In this document: in pieces, positions 47,540-56,099 of the stretch
How the letters are laid out: every line of letters begins with the position of its first letter
How positions within the stretch are numbered: position 1 is the stretch's first letter
DNA from: Halomonas sp. M20
Lineage (GTDB): Bacteria > Pseudomonadota > Gammaproteobacteria > Pseudomonadales > Halomonadaceae
Assembly: GCF_020622265.1 (NCBI RefSeq)
Contig: NZ_JACNMQ010000004.1
Location: 1 to 64,000, forward strand
Direction: 5' to 3'
Length of the DNA: 64,000 nt
Position numbers and translations under genes: made by a program
The notes under the pieces: model-generated
What the model was told of the DNA's origin: nothing
Seen by the model: the letters and a program-made list of their open reading frames with translations, nothing else
Databases searched by the model: none

Positions 47540-49555
47540 TCAATCGGCCTGCGCAGCAGGCGCGACGGTCTGTTCCAGTAGACGAGCGCCAAATGCCTGC
47601 TCTAGCTGCTGAATGTGGGGATCGCCCCGCAAGGCTTCAACCGCCACCGCATGACGCTCTGTGGTTTCACGATCGCTGCGTAGCTTGGGCGTCTCGATGT
47701 TCTCGGGAATGGCTTGTGGCTCCACGCTTACACGCCGCTCGATTCCGATCTCGGAGAGCGCACGCTGGATGCGCTCGACATGAACATCTGCGTTCATGGC
47801 CGCTTGGCTCGGATCGAGCCGCAGCTGCACCCGGGCACCATCATCCTCATCCAGAATGCAGTGGGCCGCCAGGTTACGCGTCAAGCCGGATAGCGTCAGG
47901 CGCGGAAACAGGGCCAGCCAGGCATCATGATCCAGCATATCCGGCACCTGGGACAGCACAGGCTTTTCCTGAGGTTGTGGCGCTTCTTTTTCTTGCGATA
48001 GCGACGCTTCGTCAGGGTCCGAAGCATGCGCTTCTGCGGCAGCCTCATCTTTCTGAAAATTCTCGCCGGCCTCTACCTTTGCGTCTTCTATCGGTTCTTC
48101 TTTGGCAGGTTCTTCTTCAGGCTCCTCTACCGGGATCGGCTCATCTTCTGGCTCTTCTACCGGTTCTTTCCCGGCCTCTACCAAGGCCCCGTCAGCAGAC
48201 GCAGGTGGAGCTTCCGGCAAGGCTTCCCAAGGCGGTAGATCCTGCAACGCATCCGCTTGATGCGCGCTGTCGACTTCAAGCCCCTCCTCGTCATGCCGGG
48301 CGTTCTGTTGATCGTCGCGCTCCGCGTTCTCCGCTGAGGAAGGCATGGAAGAGGATGCATCCTGGGCAGATGTCGATGAAGACGAGGGCGCCGGCTGAGC
48401 GTGACTGGATTCACCACGAAGCGGCAGCGGTGTCTGAGGCGGCTTGGGAACGCCTTGAGGACGAAATGCCAGCATGCGCAGCAGGGCCATCTCCAGAGCA
48501 GTGCGCGCATCCGGAGCGCTGTCCATATCGGCCCGACCCTGCAAACCGATCTGGTAATAAAGTTGTACGTCTTCCGCGGTGAAACGCGCAGCTAGCGCAA
48601 GCAGCTCGTCCCGATCGCCGTGACCGTTATCGAGGGCATCCGGCACCATCTGGGCAATGGCAAGGCGATGAAGAACGCCGGTCAAGTCATCCAGTACGCC
48701 GGCGAAGTCCGGCCCCTGCTCTGCCAATGCGGCAATTTCATTCAACACTCGCGCGGCATCCACGTCAGCCAGGGCCTCGACGAGTGCCAGCAACAGGCGC
48801 TGATCCAGCGTTCCCAGCATGGCGGCTACGTCGGCGCGAACAATCCTTCCCTGCCCGAAGGCGATGGCTTGATCCGTGAGGCTCATGGCATCGCGCATGG
48901 AGCCATCCGCCGCCTTGCCCAGCAGCCACAGGGCATCTCGTTCGAAGGCCACGTCTTCGGCGGCCAACACCCGATCCAGATGTTCGACGATGCGCTCCGG
49001 AGACATGTTCTTGAGAGTAAATTGCAGGCAGCGGGACAGTACCGTAACCGGCAACTTCTGCGGGTCCGTGGTGGCCAGCAAGAACTTCACGTGAGGGGGC
49101 GGCTCTTCCAGCGTCTTCAGCAGCGCATTGAAGCTGTGAGTGGAGAGCATGTGCACCTCGTCGATGAGATACACCTTGTAGCGCCCCTGGGCCGGCGCAT
49201 ACTGCACGTTGTCCAGCAGTTCCCGTGTGTCCTCCACCTTGGTACGCGAAGCCGCATCCACCTCGATCAGATCGACAAAACGGCCCTCGTCGATGGCGCG
49301 ACAGCTGTCGCACTCGCCGCAGGGTTGCGAAGTAACGCCTTCATCGCCGCGGCCGCCTGCGGTGCAGTTCAGGCATTTGGCCAAAATGCGCGCCAGGGTC
49401 GTTTTGCCCACCCCGCGTGTACCGGTAAACAGATAGGCATGGTGCAGCCGGCCCTGATCCAACGCGTTGACCAGCGCACGCTGCACATGCTCTTGGCCTA
49501 CCAGCTCATGGAAGGTGCGCGGACGCCATTTACGGGCCAATACCTGATAGCTCAT
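47540..49555 (-). CDS. dnaX: DNA polymerase III subunits gamma/tau DnaX
   Basis: 671 aa from the ATG at 49555 (MSYQVLARKWRPRTF), the universal DnaX start; an in-frame extension to 49654 does not look real. Clamp-loader AAA+ domain with Walker A GTRGVGKTT (about 45-53), a Cys4 zinc module (CLNC, CGECDSC) and the DEVHM Walker B. After about residue 370 comes a long linker of Pro/Glu-rich repeats (EEPEDEPIPVEEPEEEP) and then the tau C-terminal domain, which binds the polymerase alpha subunit. I see no A AAA AAG slippery site, so a separate gamma form is not evident. Confidence 0.95.
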   Translation of the reverse strand: MSYQVLARKWRPRTFHELVGQEHVQRALVNALDQGRLHHAYLFTGTRGVGKTTLARILAKCLNCTAGGRGDEGVTSQPCGECDSCRAIDEGRFVDLIEVDAASRTKVEDTRELLDNVQYAPAQGRYKVYLIDEVHMLSTHSFNALLKTLEEPPPHVKFLLATTDPQKLPVTVLSRCLQFTLKNMSPERIVEHLDRVLAAEDVAFERDALWLLGKAADGSMRDAMSLTDQAIAFGQGRIVRADVAAMLGTLDQRLLLALVEALADVDAARVLNEIAALAEQGPDFAGVLDDLTGVLHRLAIAQMVPDALDNGHGDRDELLALAARFTAEDVQLYYQIGLQGRADMDSAPDARTALEMALLRMLAFRPQGVPKPPQTPLPLRGESSHAQPAPSSSSTSAQDASSSMPSSAENAERDDQQNARHDEEGLEVDSAHQADALQDLPPWEALPEAPPASADGALVEAGKEPVEEPEDEPIPVEEPEEEPAKEEPIEDAKVEAGENFQKDEAAAEAHASDPDEASLSQEKEAPQPQEKPVLSQVPDMLDHDAWLALFPRLTLSGLTRNLAAHCILDEDDGARVQLRLDPSQAAMNADVHVERIQRALSEIGIERRVSVEPQAIPENIETPKLRSDRETTERHAVAVEALRGDPHIQQLEQAFGARLLEQTVAPAAQAD

Positions 49556-49946
49556 TGAGCGCGGATTCCTTGCGGAGAGGATGATCGGTTTGCGGGAAGC
49601 GCCACGACTTCCAACCCATATTCTAGCCGTTAGAGGGAGCCGCGCAAAGCGCAACGCCTGGGCATGAAAAAGCGCTCATTATGCGCCGAATTAATTTAAA
49701 TCTGCCGTTTGCTGGTCCGGGTAATTTTGAATAAAGACGGAAAAATCCGCATACTGGGGGCCTCTTCGCACTTATTTCATACAAGCACGCTTGTCCATGA
49801 GCGTGTACTTACCGTGATGATTTCATGTCATCATGGCCGACCAGTAGCGGCATAGCGCCTAGTCGCACGCTATTTCTGTATTTTCGTATGGTCTTGAAAA
49901 TCGAATTCACAACTGAAAGTCATATCCATGACAATGGAGAAAACTG
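49556..49946. other. dnaX-BCCT divergent intergenic region
   Basis: 391 bases with no gene. It carries a predicted plus-strand promoter (49727-49755) and an inverted repeat TGATGA/TCATCA (49815-49833) that might bind a regulator of the transporter. The long leader (about 190 bases) between this promoter and the first BCCT gene could carry osmotic control. Confidence 0.4.
49727..49755 (+). promoter_or_regulatory. predicted promoter of the first BCCT gene
   Basis: TTGAAT (49727-49732) and CATACT (49750-49755), spacer 17 bases, in the dnaX-BCCT gap. Confidence 0.4.
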
Positions 49947-51587
49947 ATGGGGAACAATTCCAATTCAAGCAATACGCCAGAATCAAATGAAGGGACCGAA
50001 GGCATTCCCTCGCCGGAAGGCCGAACCAATCTGATCGATACCGATTACGTGATCGGTCAGGACAATATTCAGACCAAGAAACTCGGCATCGACGTGGACC
50101 TTCATGGCAAGGTCTTCATGGTATCGTCGCTGCTGGTTCTGTTTTTCGTCGTGATCACCCTGGCCTTTCCGGACCAGTCAGGGCCGCTTTTCAACGGCGC
50201 GAGAACCTGGTTAACCGGCAATCTCAGTTGGGTATTCCTGTTCGCCGCCAATATCTTCGTATTGTTGACGGTGGTTCTGATTTTTACTCCCCTGGGCAAG
50301 GTGCGCCTGGGCGGTCCCAAGTCCACGCCAGACTTCAGCTATGCCGGCTGGTTTGCCATGCTCTTTGCTGCGGGCATGGGCATTGGGTTGATGTTTTATG
50401 GTGTGGCGGAACCGCTGACTCACTTCAACACGGCATTTGAAGGTGGCGACTGGGCACCATTGAGCGGCGCTCAGGGTGATCAGCAGGGCGCCATTTCACT
50501 CAGTATGGCGGCTACCATATTTCACTGGGGCCTGCACCCCTGGGCAACCTATGCAGTGGTGGCATTGGCCTTGGCGCTATTTTCCTATAACAAGGGACTG
50601 CCGCTGACCATGCGCTCGATTTTCTACCCCATTCTCGGGGAGCGCGTATGGGGCTGGCCGGGGCATATCATCGATATCCTGGCGGTGTTTGCCACCTTGT
50701 TCGGCCTGGCTACCTCCCTGGGTCTAGGAGCCACTCAGGCATCGGCTGGGCTTCATTACCTGTTCGATACGCCGAACAACAACGTCACCATGGTGGTGTT
50801 GATCATAGGTATCACTCTCGTGGCGCTGGGCTCGGTGGTCGCCGGTGTGGACAAGGGCGTACAGCGTCTCTCCCAGGTCAACATGGGCCTGGCGTTTTTA
50901 CTGTTGCTGTTCGTGATCGTCGTTGGCCCGACTCTGATGATCGCCACCGGTTTCTTTGAAAACCTGCTCTCCTACTTCAAGGAACTACCGGCGCTATCCA
51001 ACCCCTTCGGCCGCGAGGATAGCAGCTTCATGGGGGGGTGGACCGCCTTCTACTGGGCCTGGTGGATCTCCTGGTCACCGTTTGTGGGCATGTTCATCGC
51101 CCGGGTCAGCCGTGGGCGCACGGTGCGTGAATTCCTGATTGCCGTGCTGTTGGTACCCATGCTGGTGTCGGTGCTATGGATGACTGCCTTCGGAGGTACC
51201 GCCATCGAGCAGTACACTGCCGGCTTCGAGGGGGTCGCGGATGCCGCCGTCGAGCTGCAGCTGTTCGAGATGCTTGGCCAGCTGCCGCTATCGGCCATCA
51301 CGTCCTTCGTTGGCATCGTGCTGGTCATGGTGTTCTTCATCACCTCCTCTGACTCCGGCTCGCTGGTAATCGACTCCATTACCTCCGGTGGCAAGGTGGA
51401 TGCACCCAAGTCGCAGCGTATCTTCTGGGCGCTCATCGAAGGGGCGATTGCCATTGCGCTGCTGCTGGGCGGCGGCCTGGAAGCATTGCAGGCCGCCGTG
51501 CTTACTACCGGACTGCCCTTTGCCCTGGTTCTGCTGGCGGGCTGTTATGCCATCGTCAAGGGACTGATGAGCGAACCACGCAGCTAG
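49947..51587 (+). CDS. BCCT transporter 1 (glycine betaine/choline/ectoine type)
   Basis: 546 aa, twelve hydrophobic segments, betaine/carnitine/choline transporter family. The Na+-coupled glycine motif GMGIG is at 143-147, and the Trp-rich FYWAWWISWSP at about 358-368, as in BetP. A short acidic N-terminal tail of about 55 residues (NLIDTDYVIGQDN) is shared with the two following paralogs. It would import compatible solutes under high salt; the exact substrate cannot be told. TGGAG lies 8 bases before the ATG, and its own terminator follows. Confidence 0.88.
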   Translation: MGNNSNSSNTPESNEGTEGIPSPEGRTNLIDTDYVIGQDNIQTKKLGIDVDLHGKVFMVSSLLVLFFVVITLAFPDQSGPLFNGARTWLTGNLSWVFLFAANIFVLLTVVLIFTPLGKVRLGGPKSTPDFSYAGWFAMLFAAGMGIGLMFYGVAEPLTHFNTAFEGGDWAPLSGAQGDQQGAISLSMAATIFHWGLHPWATYAVVALALALFSYNKGLPLTMRSIFYPILGERVWGWPGHIIDILAVFATLFGLATSLGLGATQASAGLHYLFDTPNNNVTMVVLIIGITLVALGSVVAGVDKGVQRLSQVNMGLAFLLLLFVIVVGPTLMIATGFFENLLSYFKELPALSNPFGREDSSFMGGWTAFYWAWWISWSPFVGMFIARVSRGRTVREFLIAVLLVPMLVSVLWMTAFGGTAIEQYTAGFEGVADAAVELQLFEMLGQLPLSAITSFVGIVLVMVFFITSSDSGSLVIDSITSGGKVDAPKSQRIFWALIEGAIAIALLLGGGLEALQAAVLTTGLPFALVLLAGCYAIVKGLMSEPRS

Positions 51588-51855
51588 ATGCTCGCAATCC
51601 GTGGGGTAAGGCTTTATAAGAAAAGCCTTACCCCTTTTGCGCTCTGCCGGAAAAATGGCTGCGTGCCCATACGGCATTAAAAATTGGTCAAAATACTTAT
51701 TTATACTTTGTAAACCCAGTTTTTCGCCAATTTTTGCCTTGCCTAGCCATCGCTTGCCGGTTTTTCAGACAAAGCTTAGTTATACTTCCCCGCTGCATGC
51801 CTTACGCAAACAATTCTTATGAAAAAACTCTTACGAAAACAACAAGGAGACGCTC
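51588..51855. other. gap between BCCT genes 1 and 2
   Basis: 268 bases holding the terminator of gene 1 (51603-51638) and an A/T-rich stretch before gene 2. TATACT at 51781-51786 could be a -10 box without a good -35, as in stress (sigma S) promoters. Gene 2 therefore probably has its own promoter. Confidence 0.4.
51603..51638 (+). terminator. terminator after BCCT 1
   Basis: 13-base arms GGGGTAAGGCTTT / AAAGCCTTACCCC with a 6-base loop, then TTTT. Its stem is similar to that of the terminator after BCCT 2. Confidence 0.9.
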
Positions 51856-53520
51856 TTGAGCGATAAACCATCCTCCCCCTCGACGAACGACGAAAGCACC
51901 GAAGGCGTTCCAGCGCCGACCGGCAAATCCAATCTGATCGACACGGACTACGTCATTGGCCAGGACAACGTCAGCGGCCGTAAATTCGGCATGGCCATCG
52001 ATCTTCACGGCAAGGTCTTCAGCATCTCAGCCCTGGTGATCGTATTCTTCGTCGTTCTGGTATTGGCGCTGCAAACCGAGGTCGAGCCGATCTTCAGTGG
52101 CGTACTCAGTTGGCTCACCGGCAAGCTGGACTGGTTCTTCATCCTGGCCGCCAACGTCTTTGTACTCTTGTGCCTTGGATTGGTGGTATCACCGCTGGGC
52201 AAGGTACGCATCGGTGGCATGAACGCCAAACCGGACTTCAGCTATGCGGGTTGGTTCGCCATGCTGTTTGCCGCCGGCATGGGCATCGGACTGATGTTCT
52301 ATGGCGTTTCGGAACCGATATCGCATTTCTCCTCTTCCATGGGAGGCATCACGGCAGGTGATGGCGGCGCCAGAACCGACTGGGCGCCTCTAGGTGCCGC
52401 GGGGGGCGATGCGGAAGCCGCCATGGAGCTTGGCATGGCCGCCACCATCTTCCATTGGGGCCTGCACCCTTGGGCAATCTACGCCATCGTCGCGCTGTCC
52501 CTGGCGATCTTTTCCTATAACAAGGGCCTGCCGCTGACCATGCGCTCGATCTTCTACCCGATCCTGGGTGAGCGCGTCTGGGGGTGGCCGGGTCATATCA
52601 TCGATATCCTGGCGGTCTTCGCCACCCTGTTCGGTCTGGCAACCTCGCTAGGGTTTGGCGCCTCCCAGGCGACTGCGGGGCTTGGCTACCTGTTTGGCAT
52701 CCCGGACAACAACGTCACCATGGTAGTGCTGATTCTGGGCATCACCCTGGTCGCTCTGCTATCGGTGGTGGCGGGTGTCGACAAGGGCGTACAGCGGCTT
52801 TCACAACTGAACATGGGCCTGGCCTTTCTGCTGCTGCTGTTCGTGATCTTCGTCGGCCCTACGATGGCGATTCTCACGGGCTTTTTCGAAAACTTGGGTT
52901 CTTACGTGATTCATTTACCAGCGCTATCAAACCCCTTCGGCCGCGAGGACGACAACTTCCGCCAAGGCTGGACCGCCTTCTACTGGGCCTGGTGGATCAG
53001 CTGGTCACCGTTTGTGGGCATGTTCATTGCCCGGGTCAGCCGCGGACGCAGCGTGCGCGAATTCCTGATCGCCGTGTTGCTGGTGCCGTCATTGATTTCG
53101 GTGCTTTGGATGACCGCCTTCGGGGGAACCGCCATCAACCAAATCGTTACCGAGAACTTCGAGGGCGTCAAAGACGCCGCCCTGGAGCTGCAGCTGTTCG
53201 TCATGCTGGGTCAGCTACCCCTGACGGCGGTCACGTCCTTCGTGGGTATCGTGCTGGTCATGGTCTTTTTCATCACTTCCTCGGACTCGGGTTCCCTGGT
53301 AATCGATACCATCACCTCCGGCGGCAAGGTCGATGCTCCCACGGGCCAGCGTGTCTTCTGGGCGCTCATTGAAGGCATCATTGCGATTGCGCTATTGCTG
53401 GGTGGCGGGCTGACCGCACTGCAAGCCATGGCAGTTTCCACTGGCCTGCCCTTCACGCTAATACTGCTGGCGGGCTGCTACGGCATCGTCAAGGGACTGA
53501 TGAGCGAGCCCCGTAGCTGA
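51856..53520 (+). CDS. BCCT transporter 2
   Basis: 554 aa with a TTG start at 51856, placed 5 bases after a perfect AAGGAGA (51844-51850); no ATG is better placed. Twelve hydrophobic segments, GMGIG at 141-145 and FYWAWWISWSPFVG intact, so it should be a working sodium-coupled solute importer. The shared N-terminal tail and core show it arose from the same ancestor as BCCT 1 and 3. The TTG start is expected to limit its translation. Confidence 0.88.
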   Translation: MSDKPSSPSTNDESTEGVPAPTGKSNLIDTDYVIGQDNVSGRKFGMAIDLHGKVFSISALVIVFFVVLVLALQTEVEPIFSGVLSWLTGKLDWFFILAANVFVLLCLGLVVSPLGKVRIGGMNAKPDFSYAGWFAMLFAAGMGIGLMFYGVSEPISHFSSSMGGITAGDGGARTDWAPLGAAGGDAEAAMELGMAATIFHWGLHPWAIYAIVALSLAIFSYNKGLPLTMRSIFYPILGERVWGWPGHIIDILAVFATLFGLATSLGFGASQATAGLGYLFGIPDNNVTMVVLILGITLVALLSVVAGVDKGVQRLSQLNMGLAFLLLLFVIFVGPTMAILTGFFENLGSYVIHLPALSNPFGREDDNFRQGWTAFYWAWWISWSPFVGMFIARVSRGRSVREFLIAVLLVPSLISVLWMTAFGGTAINQIVTENFEGVKDAALELQLFVMLGQLPLTAVTSFVGIVLVMVFFITSSDSGSLVIDTITSGGKVDAPTGQRVFWALIEGIIAIALLLGGGLTALQAMAVSTGLPFTLILLAGCYGIVKGLMSEPRS

Positions 53521-53558
53521 TATCCGGCCAATAGATAGCGAAAACGCTTACGCATAAA

Positions 53559-53596
53559 GGGGCAAGGCTTTTCAACAGAAAGGCTTGCCCCTTTTT
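53559..53596 (+). terminator. terminator after BCCT 2
   Basis: GGGGCAAG / CTTGCCCC stem extended by a C-TTT/AAA-G part across one mismatch, then TTTTT. It closely resembles the terminator after BCCT 1. Confidence 0.88.
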
Positions 53597-53645
53597 GATT
53601 CTATTTTCTCGAGATACGTCTTGCACAAACGACAAGGAGATGCTC

Positions 53646-55307
53646 TTGGACAAGAAATCATCAACCTCATCGACTAACGATGACATCAGTGAAGGCATTC
53701 CCACTCCGGAAGGACCCACCAACCTCATCGATACCGATTACGTGATCGGGCAGGACAACATCACGACCCGCAAATTCGGCGTGAATGTCGATCTGCACGG
53801 CAAGGTCTTTCTCGTATCGTCCTTGATGGTGGTATTTTTTGTCGTCATCACCCTGGCGTTTCAAAACGAGGTCGAACCGATTTTCGGCAGCATGCGCACC
53901 TGGCTGACCGGCAATCTAGCCTGGTTCTTCATGCTGGCGGCGGATATCTTCGTGCTGTTGTGCGTCGGTCTGATCGTTTCGCCCTACGGCAAGATCAGGC
54001 TTGGGGGCAAGCATGCGAAGCCGGATTTCAGCTACACCGGCTGGATCGCCATGCTGTTTGCCGCGGGCATGGCCATCGGCCTGATATTTTATGGCGTCGC
54101 CGAACCGATCACCCACTTCAGCAACGCCTCCGGCGGTATCGTCACCGAGAGCGGCCTGCGCACGGATTCGGCGCCTCTCGGCGCGGCGTCCGATGACTCC
54201 GCCAGGGCCACGCAGCTCGCCATGGCGGCCACCATCTTTCACTGGGGGCTGCATCCCTGGGCCATCTATGCGGTGGTTGCCCTGGCGCTGGCGCTCTTTA
54301 CCTTCAACAAGGGCCTGCCGTTGACCATGCGCTCCATCTTCTATCCCATCCTGGGAGAGCGTATCTGGGGTTGGCCAGGGCATCTCATCGATATCCTGGC
54401 GGTATTCGCCACCCTCTTTGGTCTAGCCACCTCCCTTGGCATCGGGGCTTCCCAGGCAACCGCGGGCATGGAGCATCTGTTCGGCATTCCGAACAACAAC
54501 ATCACCATGGTGCTGCTGATCATGGGCATCACCGCCATCGCCCTGCTCTCCATCCTGGCAGGCATGGACAAGGGCGTGCAGCGTCTTTCTCAGATCAACA
54601 TGGTGCTGGCGTTCCTGCTGCTGGTATTCGTGATCGCCGTGGGGCCGACCCTGTATCTCATTGGCGGCTTCTTCAAGAACCTGGCTTCCTACGTAACTCA
54701 TCTACCGGCCCTGTCCAACCCCTTCGGTCGTGACGACAGAGGTTTCGTCGAGGACTGGACCGCCTTCTACTGGGCCTGGTGGATCAGCATCACGCCGCTG
54801 GTGGGCATGTTCGTCGCCCGCATCAGCCGGGGCCGCAGTGTGCGGGAATTCCTGGTTGCCGTGCTGCTGATCCCTTCGGTGGTGTCGATCATCTGGATGA
54901 CCGCTTTCGGCAATACCGCCATCCACCAGGTCGTTGCCGATGGGTTCCAAGGCGTCGAGAATGCGGATCTTGAACTTCAGCTCTTCGTCATGCTGGGCCA
55001 GTTGCCCTTTTCGTCGATCACGTCGTTTCTGGGCATCGTGCTGGTCATCGTCTTCTTCACCACCACGTCGGATTCCGGCTCCCTGGTCATCGACTCTCTC
55101 GCCGCCGGGGGCAAGGTCAACGCCCCCAGAGTTCAGCGCGTCTTCTGGGCCATCATCGAGGGCGTCATTGCCATCGCTCTGCTGCTGGGCGGGGGTTTGA
55201 CGGCGCTTCAGGCGGGGGTCATCTCCACGGGCCTGCCTTTCACCCTGGTGCTGCTTGCCTGCTGCTACGCCATCGTCAAGGGGCTCATGAGCGAGCCGCG
55301 TGGCTGA
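53646..55307 (+). CDS. BCCT transporter 3 (divergent substrate motifs)
   Basis: 553 aa from the TTG at 53646, chosen because AAGGAGA (53634-53640) sits 5 bases upstream exactly as in BCCT 2; an open frame from 53595 and an ATG at 53640 overlapping the ribosome site are less likely. Twelve hydrophobic segments. The glycine motif is GMAIG (141-145) instead of GMGIG, and the Trp-rich stretch reads WAWWISITP instead of WAWWISWSP. Both are in the substrate/sodium path of BetP, so this paralog probably has a different substrate or coupling. Strong bidirectional terminator follows. Confidence 0.87.
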   Translation: MDKKSSTSSTNDDISEGIPTPEGPTNLIDTDYVIGQDNITTRKFGVNVDLHGKVFLVSSLMVVFFVVITLAFQNEVEPIFGSMRTWLTGNLAWFFMLAADIFVLLCVGLIVSPYGKIRLGGKHAKPDFSYTGWIAMLFAAGMAIGLIFYGVAEPITHFSNASGGIVTESGLRTDSAPLGAASDDSARATQLAMAATIFHWGLHPWAIYAVVALALALFTFNKGLPLTMRSIFYPILGERIWGWPGHLIDILAVFATLFGLATSLGIGASQATAGMEHLFGIPNNNITMVLLIMGITAIALLSILAGMDKGVQRLSQINMVLAFLLLVFVIAVGPTLYLIGGFFKNLASYVTHLPALSNPFGRDDRGFVEDWTAFYWAWWISITPLVGMFVARISRGRSVREFLVAVLLIPSVVSIIWMTAFGNTAIHQVVADGFQGVENADLELQLFVMLGQLPFSSITSFLGIVLVIVFFTTTSDSGSLVIDSLAAGGKVNAPRVQRVFWAIIEGVIAIALLLGGGLTALQAGVISTGLPFTLVLLACCYAIVKGLMSEPRG

Positions 55308-55330
55308 GTCAGTCTATCGAAACCGGTGTT

Positions 55331-55357
55331 AAAAAAAGCGGCCATGGCCGCTTTTTT
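55331..55357. terminator. bidirectional terminator after BCCT 3
   Basis: GCGGCC/GGCCGC palindrome flanked by seven A residues on one side and six T residues on the other, serving BCCT 3 (plus) and the exonuclease gene (minus), whose ends face each other. Confidence 0.92.
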
Positions 55358-55376
55358 CATACCCAACTGCCTGTAC

Positions 55377-56099
55377 TCAGCACCACAGATCGCTGATTGG
55401 GGTCTGCGGTGAATAGTGCCGAGCGATCTGAGCCTGGAACAGCTCCGCCGTCGCCAGCGCGTCCAGCAAGGCGTGATGCCCGGTATAGAACGGTAGATGA
55501 TAACGCTCCCTGCTTTCCGCCAGGCGCAACGAAGCAGAGGGGCGCCCGCTGAGCCGCTTCAACCAGGCCCAGCGCCGTTTGCGATGCACTCGCGCCTCCA
55601 ATTGCATGGTATCAATCATGGGAAACAGCAGATTCTCGCCCATTCGGGTACGGGTAGCGCGATTGAGGAAGGGACGCTCGATGTTGCGGTAATGCACCAC
55701 CACCAGACTGCCTGCGAGAACCTCCAGCAGTTCCGCGAGTATGTCGCCAAGATCCGGCGCCGTCTCGATCTCGGAGTGGGTGATGTGATGAAACGTGATG
55801 GATTGCTCGCTTAATGGCTGGCGCGGCTGCACTACCCAATAGTGGCTTTGCGCAAGGGGAATGCGCTTGAGCGTAAAGGGCTGGGCGCCAACGCTGACGA
55901 TACCGTGGCGTACTGCATCGAGCCCGGTGGTTTCCAGATCCAGGGCCACCAATGGCACGTCACCGATGGGCGTTTGCGGATCTGGAATACCCGCAGAGTA
56001 AAAACGCCGAAGACCAGAATCCCGCGCCACCTGGGCGCAGCTTGCCATGTAGTCCGCCCAGTTTGTCTGATCGTGCTTGCTTGAAAGAAGAGACGTCAT
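55377..56099 (-). CDS. DnaQ-like 3'-5' exonuclease
   Basis: 240 aa from the ATG at 56099, in a 4-base ATGA overlap with the upstream gene; the frame runs open to 56534 but only as antisense-like sequence. The RNase T/DnaQ DEDDh fold is shown by VALDLETTGLD (about 56-66, first Asp and Glu) and HHALLDALATAEL near the C-terminus (catalytic His and last Asp). It resembles the stand-alone epsilon-like exonucleases found next to DUF294/CBS proteins. Substrate unknown. Confidence 0.82.
   Translation of the reverse strand: MTSLLSSKHDQTNWADYMASCAQVARDSGLRRFYSAGIPDPQTPIGDVPLVALDLETTGLDAVRHGIVSVGAQPFTLKRIPLAQSHYWVVQPRQPLSEQSITFHHITHSEIETAPDLGDILAELLEVLAGSLVVVHYRNIERPFLNRATRTRMGENLLFPMIDTMQLEARVHRKRRWAWLKRLSGRPSASLRLAESRERYHLPFYTGHHALLDALATAELFQAQIARHYSPQTPISDLWC

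Noticed and set aside
48000-48200. Repeat array (CRISPR or tandem repeat) in this stretch
   Set aside because: It is the Glu/Pro codon repeat inside dnaX, in frame, with no spacer-repeat structure.
53595-53645. ATG-initiated longer form of BCCT 3
   Set aside because: No ribosome site before 53595, while AAGGAGA-TGCTC-TTG at 53634-53648 mirrors BCCT 2 exactly.
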